Assembly (NCBI GenBank): GCA_937888635.1
Contig: CALARG010000005.1
Coordinates: 1-14,794, forward strand
Direction: 5' to 3'
Source of the DNA: an uncultured Alphaproteobacteria bacterium
GTDB lineage: Bacteria > Pseudomonadota > Alphaproteobacteria > Rs-D84
DNA: 14,794 nucleotides
In this document: in pieces, positions 1 to 7,233 of the stretch
How the letters are laid out: every line of letters begins with the position of its first letter
Position numbering within the stretch: the stretch's first letter is position 1
The notes under the pieces: generated by a model
What the model saw: the letters and a program-made list of their open reading frames with translations, nothing else
Told to the model about the DNA's origin: nothing
Database searches by the model: none
Position numbers and translations under genes: made by a program

Positions 1-324
1 ATCAAAGAAATTATGATTGCATTGAACCAGGTTTTAACAACAACAGTTTGGGTTAACGAAGATCGTCAGATTGTTTCCCTGGCAGATGAATTGAAAATTG
101 GCCAGAATAATGCACCGCGTTCTATTGAAGATTTGTCGCGTCCGTCATTGGTTGGTGCGTATGTTTCATTGCAAATTCGTACAGATAATTTTGATGTTGC
201 GGCCGAAGGCCTGGAAACGCGTGACTTGGCATTGCGTGTAAAAGAATTGGTTTTTGCCGAGGCGAAAAAAATCATGGATGCGTCAGATTCTTCTGTTAAA
301 TCTGGTGTTGCAATGGCTGCGTAA
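1..324 (+). CDS. 3' end of an unrecognised protein-coding gene
   Basis: The reading frame is open from the first base of the window to a TAA at 322-324. An ATG lies at 13-15, but the 12 bases before it hold no convincing Shine-Dalgarno sequence and the frame continues upstream, so this is most likely the C-terminal 107 residues of a longer gene. The visible part is soluble, without membrane segments or cysteines. It has a charged, probably helical C-terminal half (about residues 60-95, with LALRVKELVF and AEAKKIMD) and ends in a short small-residue tail (SGVAMAA). I do not recognise the family. A good intrinsic terminator follows 39 bases after the stop, so it is the last gene of its transcript. 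If the ATG at 13 were the true start, it would be a 103-residue protein. Confidence 0.6.
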   Translation: MKEIMIALNQVLTTTVWVNEDRQIVSLADELKIGQNNAPRSIEDLSRPSLVGAYVSLQIRTDNFDVAAEGLETRDLALRVKELVFAEAKKIMDASDSSVKSGVAMAA

Positions 325-338
325 TACATCACAACAGT

Positions 339-353
339 TTCCGTTTATCGGAA
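339..353 (+). other. Small hairpin in the 3' untranslated region
   Basis: TTCCG at 339-343 pairs with CGGAA at 349-353 around a TTTAT loop. It lies between the stop codon of the first gene and its terminator hairpin. It is followed by a purine-rich run (GGAAGGAAGGGAG), so the transcript ends with two stem-loops in series. The function is unknown; it may protect the mRNA 3' end or be incidental. Confidence 0.35.
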
Positions 354-363
354 GGAAGGGAGC

Positions 364-395
364 AACCGTCACCGAGCAATCGTTGACGGTTTTTT
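364..395 (+). terminator. Intrinsic terminator of the first gene
   Basis: AACCGTCA (364-371) pairs with TGACGGTT (384-391). The upper stem can extend with CGA/TCG around a GCAA tetraloop at 376-379. A run of six T at 390-395 overlaps the stem end and completes a rho-independent terminator. On the minus strand there is no T run, so it does not serve the PLD gene. Confidence 0.85.
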
Positions 396-495
396 ATTGA
401 TTGCTTAACTAAACTTTGTAAACGCAGTGTGTCCTGATCTTTGTACGCGTGACAACTTTTGCTAACCACTTACAACTAACAACTTGCGCTGCTAT

Positions 496-2085
496 TTACA
501 CAAACTTTTCTGGAACCAGGTTGCAAATACTTTTCCATAAGCGGCGCAGTATACTGGTGTCTGGGGCGTGTTTGTGCACGCGGGGTGTTGTGTCACCTGG
601 GCGACGGCCGGTCCATATGGGTTTATCGTTTTTATCCAGTGTGACGCGCCATGATGTTTGTGTGTCTTTTATAATCATTTCGCGCAGTTTGTCCGCAAAG
701 TCTGCGCTTTCAAAAATTGCCACATTTTCTGTGTTATAATACGCGCTGCGTGGGTCCAGATTAAAACTGCCTATCCATGAAATGTTGTCGTCAAAGACCA
801 TTGTTTTGCTGTGCAGTACAGAAAAACTGGATTGTTTTCTTTCGCGGTCATGTTCTTTGCCACGCAGATTTTCGGCAGATACCATAAATTCATAAACATC
901 TGCGCCTGATTTTATCAATTGCTCACGATATTTTTCCCATTTTGCATAAACGGTCGGTGCGTTGGTTGATGCCAACGAATTTGTCACAATTGTCATGTGG
1001 ACGCCAGATTTTTCTTCTTGCAGCATGTGTTCTAATCCGCCTTGACCTGGCACAAAGTATGCGGCGGACATATAAACAGAATTTTTGGTTTTGTTCCACA
1101 GGTGCTGCAATGCCAAAATGATATCGCTGCGATAATTTTCTTTTTCGGCCATTGTCATTTCAACTTTTTCTGGCGGGTCGGCCAAGAATTTTCCGCGTCC
1201 CCAACTGAAATCAAATTTTTTCTGTTTAAAATCACGCATTGCCATTGATATAACGGTGTTGTATCTGCGAACATCTTCTGCGCTGCGTCTTTCCAGGTCT
1301 GCAAAGGTTTTTTCCAGTTTTCGCATTGCGCGTTTTGATTTTGCCTTTGGGAAAACAGATGCGGGTATTGCCAGGTGGTGATTCCAATATTCATTAAAAC
1401 TCATTGTTGCGTATCGTGTCATATCCCCCAGGAATAAAACGTCTGTGTCTGAGAAGTTAGATGCGGTTTCTGGATAGAAATAATTACTGCCGACATTTCT
1501 GCCGCCGGTAATGTATGCGATGTTGTCCACAATAAACAGTTTGTTGTGCATGCGCGAATTCAGGCGGTTAAAGTCTGTCAAAAACTGTGGGTAGTACAGC
1601 AATTTTGAACGATTTGCGACAGTGTTGAAAATCTTGACCTCTATATTCGGGTGTTGGTTCAACAGTGTCACATCAACGATATCCGATTTTGTGCCATAGT
1701 CGTCCAACAGTATTCTTATTTTGACGCCGCGGTCTGCTGCGTTTTTCAATTCGCCGATTAAAACCTTGGATGTGAAATCGTTACTGTATATGTATGTTTG
1801 TAAATCAATTGTTTTTGTCGCCATTCGCGCAAACGCAGAACGGATAATGAACGCCGACAGTCCGTCGTCAATCAGTGTTGCACCTGATGTTTCGTTGTCT
1901 TGTTCCAGTTCGGATTCATAGTATTGTGCGATTGGTGTTTTATATGGGTCATAGTTAAAATCGCTTGCAGTCACCTTTGGTGTGTATCCATCCAATCGTG
2001 CGTCATTTGTTGTTGTTGGCACGGTTGTGCATCCCATCAGGGGCAGGGCTAAAATCCATACGGCGACTTTTTTAATCAGTGGCAA
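496..2085 (-). CDS. Phospholipase D / cardiolipin synthase (ClsC-type) family lipoprotein
   Basis: The 529-residue protein carries the two HKD motifs of the phospholipase D superfamily. They are H180-N-K182 with D187, followed by a GGRNVGSNYF stretch, and H425-S-K427 with D432, followed by GSFNLDPRS. This arrangement is typical of cardiolipin synthase C (YmdC) and related phosphatidyl-transferases or phospholipases, which act on membrane phospholipids. A signal peptide ends in the lipobox L16-M17-G18-C19 with Thr at +2, predicting an outer-membrane lipoprotein facing the periplasm. The start is TTG at 2083-2085, preceded by a strong Shine-Dalgarno sequence. The next ATG is inside the signal peptide, so TTG is needed. 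A good promoter lies just upstream. E. coli ClsC works with the neighbouring YmdB; no such gene is seen here. Family assignment is firm; whether it makes cardiolipin or hydrolyses lipid is not decided by sequence. Confidence 0.9.
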   Translation of the reverse strand: MPLIKKVAVWILALPLMGCTTVPTTTNDARLDGYTPKVTASDFNYDPYKTPIAQYYESELEQDNETSGATLIDDGLSAFIIRSAFARMATKTIDLQTYIYSNDFTSKVLIGELKNAADRGVKIRILLDDYGTKSDIVDVTLLNQHPNIEVKIFNTVANRSKLLYYPQFLTDFNRLNSRMHNKLFIVDNIAYITGGRNVGSNYFYPETASNFSDTDVLFLGDMTRYATMSFNEYWNHHLAIPASVFPKAKSKRAMRKLEKTFADLERRSAEDVRRYNTVISMAMRDFKQKKFDFSWGRGKFLADPPEKVEMTMAEKENYRSDIILALQHLWNKTKNSVYMSAAYFVPGQGGLEHMLQEEKSGVHMTIVTNSLASTNAPTVYAKWEKYREQLIKSGADVYEFMVSAENLRGKEHDRERKQSSFSVLHSKTMVFDDNISWIGSFNLDPRSAYYNTENVAIFESADFADKLREMIIKDTQTSWRVTLDKNDKPIWTGRRPGDTTPRVHKHAPDTSILRRLWKSICNLVPEKFV

Positions 2086-2090
2086 TTCTG

Positions 2091-2098
2091 TCTTCCTT
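2091..2098 (-). promoter_or_regulatory. Shine-Dalgarno supporting a TTG start
   Basis: On the minus strand the sequence AAGGAAGA sits five bases before the TTG codon at 2083-2085. It is the only well-spaced ribosome binding site near the 5' end of the PLD lipoprotein gene and therefore decides the start. Confidence 0.75.
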
Positions 2099-2110
2099 AT
2101 CTTTTGCGCG

Positions 2111-2139
2111 ATTATAGCCTAAGGTTATCACAGTCGCAA
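2111..2139 (-). promoter_or_regulatory. Sigma70-type promoter of the PLD lipoprotein gene
   Basis: On the minus strand, TTGCGA (2134-2139) and a perfect TATAAT (2111-2116) are separated by 17 bases. The predicted transcript begins near 2104, leaving a leader of about 19 bases before the TTG start. Confidence 0.75.
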
Positions 2140-2211
2140 CAAAAATTCATTATATTTTTTAATAAATTATGAATTGATTCCTGTTGTTTGGCAGATTGTA
2201 AATTTTTTTGT

Positions 2212-2240
2212 TTGTATAAATTTGTAATAAGTGTTAAAAT
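2212..2240 (+). promoter_or_regulatory. Extended -10 promoter of the first Cys-rich gene
   Basis: TTGTAT at 2212-2217, a 17-base spacer, and TAAAAT at 2235-2240, with the extended -10 TG at 2232-2233. The -10 is 35 bases before the ATG at 2276. The same design (TTGTnn/TTGTCC, 17 bases, TGnTAAAAT) stands before the second paralog. Confidence 0.6.
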
Positions 2241-2275
2241 TAATAACAAGTAATTATGGAAAGGAAGATTTTATC

Positions 2276-4465
2276 ATGAAAAGATTTGTTGCGGTGCTCG
2301 CTGGGTTGTTGACTTTACCTGCATTTGCAGAGGATGTAATTGCATACAAAGAAGACGGTGTGCGTTCTGATGTTGTGTCGCGTAATATTGATGTACCTGC
2401 ATCTGCGACGGCGGCGGGTCGTACATCTGGTCGTTCTGGCGCGGCGTCTCGTGGGGCGATATCGCGTGTTGTGCCTGCGGCAACATCTTCTGATATGACG
2501 ACGGCGAATCGTAATGCGGCGTCTGGTCGTGTAATTGCGGCGGGGCGTGCGGGTGTTGCGGCGCCATCTGTCTCTGCGCGCAAGGCGGCGACACGTGACG
2601 GTGCGGTTGTTTCGCGTACAACGACCGATCGTACGGGGGCAAAGCCTGCGGTTGCTGCGCGTGTTGCAGCGCCGGCGGCGCCACGTGTTCGTGCGCGTGC
2701 TGCGACAATGACGACAAATGTGTCAAAAGGCGATAATGTTGTGTCTGTAAATAATTCTGCCGACACCCCGGCCGAGGCAGCAGCGACCCCAGCCAGCGTC
2801 ACCGCTGCGATGGAAAATTCAGCGGCACTGACATCATTTTGCAAGGCGCAGTATACAGAATGTATGGATAATTTCTGCAATGTGCTAGACGATAACCAGG
2901 GACGTTGTTCGTGTTCAAAAAATATTAAAAATTACGAAAAAACTGAAAATGCATTAAAGGCAGCGACCGAATCATTACAGGATGTTGCGCAACAGATTCA
3001 GTATATCGGATTAAGCAAAGATGAGATTGAAACCTTGTTCTCTCAGACCGAGGCTGAAATCCAAATGCAGGCAACAAGTGATAATTCGCAGATAAAGAAT
3101 GATTTGGATAAGATTAAGGGGTTGATTGTTCAAGTGAAATCTGGCACCGCATCGTCAACTGAAATTGATACTGGTCTGTCCATGGATTTATCGGGCTTAA
3201 TGAACTTTAATATCAGCAGTGCAGGCTTTGATTTAGGTTCTTTGTTTGGTACGCAAACAGCAAATACAGGTTCTATCAGCAACCAGCGTGGCGAACAATT
3301 GTATAAAACCGCGGCCGCGCGTTGTAAAACGGCGGTGTTGAATGATTGCCAGAGTCAGGGTGTTGATATATCTATTGTGTCCAACGCGTACGACATGGAA
3401 ATTGATAAACAGTGTGTTGCGTATGAGCGTTCATTGACCGACGCAAACGAAGAAATGGTTCAAACTGTCCGCAATGCAAAAAGTGTATTACAGCGCGCAC
3501 GCCTGATGGTGGCGCAACAAAAGAATGCGTATGATTTGCGCGGTTGTGTAAATGCGTTGGATTCATGTATGCAGGATGACTTTGTTTGTGGCAATGATTA
3601 TGAAAATTGCTTGGATCCATCTGGTAAATATATTGTTGATGGCGAAGTTGTGGTTGGTTCAATGCCGGGGCAGACCGATTTGGATGATTATTCCAGCATG
3701 CCTGGCGCGACGTACAGTACTGACGGGCTGTATTCTACGTGGAATTATGGCAGTAGTAAAAATGCGTGGGGGGCGTCATCTGGTTATGCCGAAGGCAGTC
3801 TTAATGAATATGTGACCAGCACAATGGGCACCACACCAACTGGCGTTGGGGAGACGATGTCCGAATATTTGCAATACAAGATTGGCTATATCAAGGATAA
3901 CAAAAGTTATGGTATGTGCGCATCTGTATTGAACAAGTGTCAGGATTATACATATTCTAATGGTGTGTATTCACCAAAGAACCGTGTTATTGAAGAATAT
4001 TTGATGCGGACATTGGTAAAGATTAAAAATGCCCAGGATAGTGTCTTGGCGGATTATGCGGAAACATGTATTGCTGATGTTGCATCATGCTTGGGTGAAA
4101 ATAATTATGATGAAACCGCCACCAACAGCAGCAAGTCCAGGATTGCAATTAACGCGTGTCGTTCACAGATTGTCACATGTATGTCTGTAAATGGTCGTGC
4201 AGATGCAGAACCAGATCCTGTGGGAATGGTTGGCTGGGTCAGCAGTATTATGACCGAATCCAGCACCTCTGTGGGTGGTGGCAGCGCTGCGGTGTGCCCA
4301 TCGGGAACTTATTCGGTTGGCGGCATTTGTGCAATTTCTTCTGTTGTGGGCAGTGGCGATTGCTATAATATGTCAAATGCAATTTGGGATTTTGGGAAAA
4401 ATCTATGTTATTGTTCTGATGGCACAAGCTATACACACAACAACGGCAGTGGCTATTGTAGATAA
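2276..4465 (+). CDS. Secreted cysteine-rich protein, first of two tandem paralogs
   Basis: The 729-residue protein has a clear signal peptide (MKRFVAVLAGLLTLPAFA, cleavage after AFA) and no other membrane segment, so it should be exported. Residues 30-180 form an Ala/Arg/Ser/Thr/Val-rich, basic, low-complexity region. The core, 185-640, holds 18 cysteines. Several sit in a recurring C-x3-(Y/L/V/I)-x2-C unit: 189-196, 424-431, 438-445, 548-555, 598-605 and 628-635. C424, C431, C438 and C445 are spaced exactly seven apart. A further six cysteines lie in the tail (674-728), starting with CPSGTYS. The total is 24, an even number, which would suit disulfides in an oxidising compartment. A frame extension upstream to a GTG at 2231 is rejected because GGAAAGGAAG at 2258-2267 serves the ATG and the signal peptide starts there. 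I do not recognise a named family. A structural or surface role is only a guess. Confidence 0.88.
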   Translation: MKRFVAVLAGLLTLPAFAEDVIAYKEDGVRSDVVSRNIDVPASATAAGRTSGRSGAASRGAISRVVPAATSSDMTTANRNAASGRVIAAGRAGVAAPSVSARKAATRDGAVVSRTTTDRTGAKPAVAARVAAPAAPRVRARAATMTTNVSKGDNVVSVNNSADTPAEAAATPASVTAAMENSAALTSFCKAQYTECMDNFCNVLDDNQGRCSCSKNIKNYEKTENALKAATESLQDVAQQIQYIGLSKDEIETLFSQTEAEIQMQATSDNSQIKNDLDKIKGLIVQVKSGTASSTEIDTGLSMDLSGLMNFNISSAGFDLGSLFGTQTANTGSISNQRGEQLYKTAAARCKTAVLNDCQSQGVDISIVSNAYDMEIDKQCVAYERSLTDANEEMVQTVRNAKSVLQRARLMVAQQKNAYDLRGCVNALDSCMQDDFVCGNDYENCLDPSGKYIVDGEVVVGSMPGQTDLDDYSSMPGATYSTDGLYSTWNYGSSKNAWGASSGYAEGSLNEYVTSTMGTTPTGVGETMSEYLQYKIGYIKDNKSYGMCASVLNKCQDYTYSNGVYSPKNRVIEEYLMRTLVKIKNAQDSVLADYAETCIADVASCLGENNYDETATNSSKSRIAINACRSQIVTCMSVNGRADAEPDPVGMVGWVSSIMTESSTSVGGGSAAVCPSGTYSVGGICAISSVVGSGDCYNMSNAIWDFGKNLCYCSDGTSYTHNNGSGYCR

Positions 4466-4474
4466 TACAGCATT

Positions 4475-4506
4475 AAAAACGTCCTAAGAAATAGGGCGTT
4501 TTTTTT
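4475..4506 (+). terminator. Intrinsic terminator between the two paralogs
   Basis: AAAACG (4476-4481) and CCT (4483-4485) pair with AGG (4493-4495) and CG plus the following Ts, with one T-G wobble in the stem. Eight T follow at 4499-4506. It separates the two paralogs into distinct transcription units. Confidence 0.8.
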
Positions 4507-4508
4507 GC

Positions 4509-4537
4509 TTGTCCTATATTCAGGAATATGATAAAAT
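4509..4537 (+). promoter_or_regulatory. Extended -10 promoter of the second Cys-rich gene
   Basis: TTGTCC at 4509-4514, a 17-base spacer, and TAAAAT at 4532-4537, with TG at 4529-4530 making an extended -10. It begins just after the terminator T run and lies 29 bases before the ATG at 4567. Confidence 0.6.
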
Positions 4538-4566
4538 AGAAATAATCAAAGGAAAGAGAGTTTATC

Positions 4567-6789
4567 ATGAAACGATTTGTTGTATGTCTGGCCGGCTTGC
4601 TTGCATTACCTGCATTTGCTGAAATTGCGCCACTTTATTTTGAAGAATTTGCCGAAGTGGATACGGCCGCTGTCGCCCCCGCCGAAGAGGTGACGCCCGA
4701 ACAAAAGGTGGCACCACAGACATCACGTACCAATCCACGTGGTCGTGTTGCATCGCGTAATGCATCGGTGGCTGCAAATCGTTCCGCCGCGGCAACGGGG
4801 CGTGCAAATGTTGCAACCCGCGCATCCCGCAGTGGTGTTGTGTCACGCAACGCGGTAAACGGTGTTAGTGCACGTGGCACAACCGCACGCAGCGCATCAA
4901 ATGTTGCAGCGCGTCCATCGCGTAACGCTGCGCAGACAAATCAAATTGCGACAACGCGTCGTGCAATGCAGAATGGTTCTGCAAATGTTGCGCGCGCAGG
5001 TGTCACGACAAATGATACGGTAAACGCACCTATTTATTCTGGAAACAAGGCCAGCAATGTTGTTGCCCGTGCCAGCATGCGTGCAGGTTCAGGTGGCTCT
5101 GTCCGTGCGCGTATCCCAACAATTTCTGCATCTGTTGACAATACGGCATCAACCGCTGTGTCAACACCTGTTGCAACAACCGCGGCCAGTGCAACCGCCG
5201 CCATGGATGAATTGGCCCAGGTAACCGCATTCTGCAAGGCGCAATACACAGAATGTATGGATAATTTCTGTAATGTATTGGATGATAATCAGGGTCGTTG
5301 CTCTTGCTCAAAAAATATCAAGAACTATGAAAAAACCGAAGTTGCATTAAAAGAAGCAACCGAAGCGTTGCAAGATGTTGCACAACAGATTCAATATATC
5401 GGCCTGACTGGTGATGAAATTGAAACATTGTTCACCCAGACCGAAGCCGAAGCCGCCATGTCTGCAAACGCGGATAACAGCCAGTTGAAAAATGATTTGG
5501 ATAAAATCCGCGGCTTGTTGGTTGGTGTGAAATCTGGCACTGCATCATCAACTGAGGTTGCAGATGGTCTGTCCATGGATTTATCTGGTTTGATGAACTT
5601 TAATATTGACAGCACAGGCTTTAATTTGGGTACATTGTTTGGTAACACAACAACGGCCAACACAAATTCAATCAGCAACCAACGTGGCGAACAGTTGTAC
5701 AAAACTGCGGCTGCACGATGCAAGGCGGCGGTCTTGATGGATTGCCAGGCCCAGGGTGTTGATATCTCGGTTGTGTCTAATTCTTATGATTTGGAAATAG
5801 ACAAACAGTGCGTTGCATACGAACGCGCCCTGACCGATGCGAATGACGAAATGAATCAAACTGTTCGCAATGCGAAAAGTGTTCTGCAACGCGCCCGCTT
5901 AATGGTGGCACAACAAAAGAATTCGTATGATTTGCGCGGTTGCGTAAATGCATTGGATTCATGTATGCAGGACGACTTTGTCTGCGGAAACGAATATGAA
6001 AACTGTTTGGATCCATTTGGCAAATATATTGTTGATGGCGAAGTTGTGTTGGGTTCGGCCCCTGGTCAGAACAGTTATTCTGGCGCGGTTGTGGCACCAC
6101 AGTATTCAAACGCCGGTCTGTATTCTACATGGAATTTTGGTAAAGGTAATAACGCCTGGGGCAGCAACGATGGTGATTCATTGACTGATTATATCGCCGG
6201 TACAATGCCAGAAAAGGCCGATGATTATATCAAAGAAACCAGCACAGGTATGTCTCAATACCTGCAATACAAAATCGGATATCACGATGCTGCGACAAAC
6301 AAAAACCATGGTATGTGCATGTCTGTCTTGAACAAGTGCCAGGATTATACATATGACAATGGCGTGTACCAGGCAAACAACCCGGTTGTTCGTGAATACT
6401 TGACACGCACACTGGTTCAGATCAAGGCCAAGCAGGATGAAATAATCTCGTCCTATGCCGAAGGCTGTATCGCAGATGTGTCGTCATGTTTGGGTGAAAA
6501 TAACTATGATTCTGTAAATGTTAATTCAACCAAATCCAAGATTGCAATTAACGCATGTCGTTCACAGATTATTACATGTATGTCTGTAAATGGTGATGCA
6601 ACTGCCGAGCCGGACCCAACTGGCATGGCGCAATGGGTTAACAACGTAATGGTTTCATGCCCCGAAGGCACCAGTGTTGCAAACGGTGGTATTTGTATCT
6701 GGCCTGAGGCAAAAACAAAAGAAGCATGCGATGGATATTCTGGCGTATGGAATTCTGAATCAAAAAATTGCGTGTACAAGAAAGCCTAA
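4567..6789 (+). CDS. Secreted cysteine-rich protein, second of two tandem paralogs
   Basis: This 740-residue protein has the same plan as its upstream neighbour. The signal peptide is MKRFVVCLAGLLALPAFA, followed by a basic Ala/Arg/Ser/Asn/Thr-rich region at about 50-205. The Cys-rich core (220-675) is about 85 percent identical by eye to the first copy over residues 223-480. All 18 core cysteines are conserved: 223, 230, 235, 245, 247, 385, 393, 415, 459, 466, 473, 480, 584, 591, 634, 641, 663 and 670. The tail differs and has four cysteines (698, 710, 721, 735), starting CPEGTS and ending in a lysine-rich KNCVYKKA. The N-terminal low-complexity part does not align with that of the first copy beyond the signal peptide. 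Codons differ silently at many conserved positions, which points to an old duplication kept under selection. A ribosome binding site, GGAAAGAGAG, precedes the ATG. Function unknown. Confidence 0.88.
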   Translation: MKRFVVCLAGLLALPAFAEIAPLYFEEFAEVDTAAVAPAEEVTPEQKVAPQTSRTNPRGRVASRNASVAANRSAAATGRANVATRASRSGVVSRNAVNGVSARGTTARSASNVAARPSRNAAQTNQIATTRRAMQNGSANVARAGVTTNDTVNAPIYSGNKASNVVARASMRAGSGGSVRARIPTISASVDNTASTAVSTPVATTAASATAAMDELAQVTAFCKAQYTECMDNFCNVLDDNQGRCSCSKNIKNYEKTEVALKEATEALQDVAQQIQYIGLTGDEIETLFTQTEAEAAMSANADNSQLKNDLDKIRGLLVGVKSGTASSTEVADGLSMDLSGLMNFNIDSTGFNLGTLFGNTTTANTNSISNQRGEQLYKTAAARCKAAVLMDCQAQGVDISVVSNSYDLEIDKQCVAYERALTDANDEMNQTVRNAKSVLQRARLMVAQQKNSYDLRGCVNALDSCMQDDFVCGNEYENCLDPFGKYIVDGEVVLGSAPGQNSYSGAVVAPQYSNAGLYSTWNFGKGNNAWGSNDGDSLTDYIAGTMPEKADDYIKETSTGMSQYLQYKIGYHDAATNKNHGMCMSVLNKCQDYTYDNGVYQANNPVVREYLTRTLVQIKAKQDEIISSYAEGCIADVSSCLGENNYDSVNVNSTKSKIAINACRSQIITCMSVNGDATAEPDPTGMAQWVNNVMVSCPEGTSVANGGICIWPEAKTKEACDGYSGVWNSESKNCVYKKA

Positions 6790-6795
6790 AGAAAT

Positions 6796-6817
6796 TGCCC
6801 CGTTTGGGGCATTTTTT
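6796..6817 (+). terminator. Intrinsic terminator after the second paralog
   Basis: TGCCCC (6796-6801) pairs with GGGGCA (6806-6811) around a GTTT loop, followed by six T at 6812-6817. It lies between convergent genes and overlaps the last bases of the MerT-like gene. On the minus strand the T tract is weaker (AATTTCTTT), so it may act in both directions but favours the plus strand. Confidence 0.85.
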
Positions 6818-7145
6818 AATGGTGTGATATAAAATGTAAAATCAAGCTGACAACAAATATAACTGTTATCACGCCCAGAATAATCTTTTGCGCATGGTGT
6901 GATTTATTCCCATCACAATGTTCGCATGTGCACCCGCATTCGCGTCCCACCATCCACCACGATATCATCAGCGTTACGCCCGAAAATATAAACAGCCATG
7001 GTTCCATCCAGTGGGGCAGTATGTGAAAATGTGCCGCATCTGGCGCAATCAATCCAATAATTGCCAAAAACAGCGGCAGTCCACAGCAAAATATATGTGG
7101 TGCGATTGTTGCAATAATTCCAATTTTAACTGCTTTGTTTTTCAT
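6816..7145 (-). CDS. Small MerT/MerC-like membrane protein, possible metal transporter
   Basis: The 109-residue protein has three predicted membrane helices at about 7-34, 48-66 and 87-106. A Cys pair, C20-C21, lies in the first helix within the context FCCGLPL. A cluster C70-x-C72-x-C74-x2-C77 lies in the loop between helices two and three. With the positive residues at the N-terminus inside, that loop faces the cytoplasm. This layout (three helices, a CC pair in helix one, cysteines in the cytoplasmic loop, about 110 residues) matches the mercury transporter MerT and relatives such as MerC and MerF. The protein is also rich in histidine, notably at the C-terminus (HFISHH). No merR, merP or merA is adjacent, so the metal and direction of transport are unknown. 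The start ATG has AAGG six bases upstream and a near-perfect promoter behind it. Family call is by layout only. Confidence 0.7.
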   Translation of the reverse strand: MKNKAVKIGIIATIAPHIFCCGLPLFLAIIGLIAPDAAHFHILPHWMEPWLFIFSGVTLMISWWMVGRECGCTCEHCDGNKSHHAQKIILGVITVIFVVSLILHFISHH

Positions 7146-7166
7146 GTAAAACCTTTTTTCTGCGCA

Positions 7167-7194
7167 ATTATAATACGATTGTAGAATTTATCAA
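7167..7194 (-). promoter_or_regulatory. Sigma70-type promoter of the MerT-like gene
   Basis: On the minus strand, TTGATA (7189-7194), a 16-base spacer and a perfect TATAAT (7167-7172). Its -35 box stands only 11 bases from the -35 box of the divergent plus-strand promoter. Confidence 0.75.
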
Positions 7195-7205
7195 ATAATA
7201 AAATA

Positions 7206-7233
7206 TTGACAATATTCTCATTTGTGGTATAAC
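7206..7233 (+). promoter_or_regulatory. Sigma70-type promoter of the DUF3419-like gene
   Basis: A perfect TTGACA at 7206-7211, a 16-base spacer, and TATAAC at 7228-7233. The expected transcription start, about 7239-7241, falls on the GTG codon at 7240. The messenger would therefore have almost no leader. Confidence 0.65.

Noticed and set aside
449..739. A 96-codon plus-strand open frame
   Set aside because: It is antisense to the 3' part of the PLD lipoprotein gene and has no promoter or ribosome site of its own.
2231..2275. An upstream GTG start for the first Cys-rich protein (15 extra residues)
   Set aside because: The extension overlaps the -10 box, and the signal peptide and ribosome binding site both point to the ATG at 2276.
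2360..2820. DNA tandem repeats or a CRISPR-like array in the low-complexity region
   Set aside because: The repetition is at the level of amino-acid composition; I see no repeated unit of constant length or sequence in the DNA.
2254..2880. A 208-codon open frame on the minus strand, Ala/Thr-rich
   Set aside because: It is a shadow of the low-complexity region of the first Cys-rich gene; that GC-rich repetitive codon use suppresses stops on the opposite strand. No ribosome site or promoter fits it.
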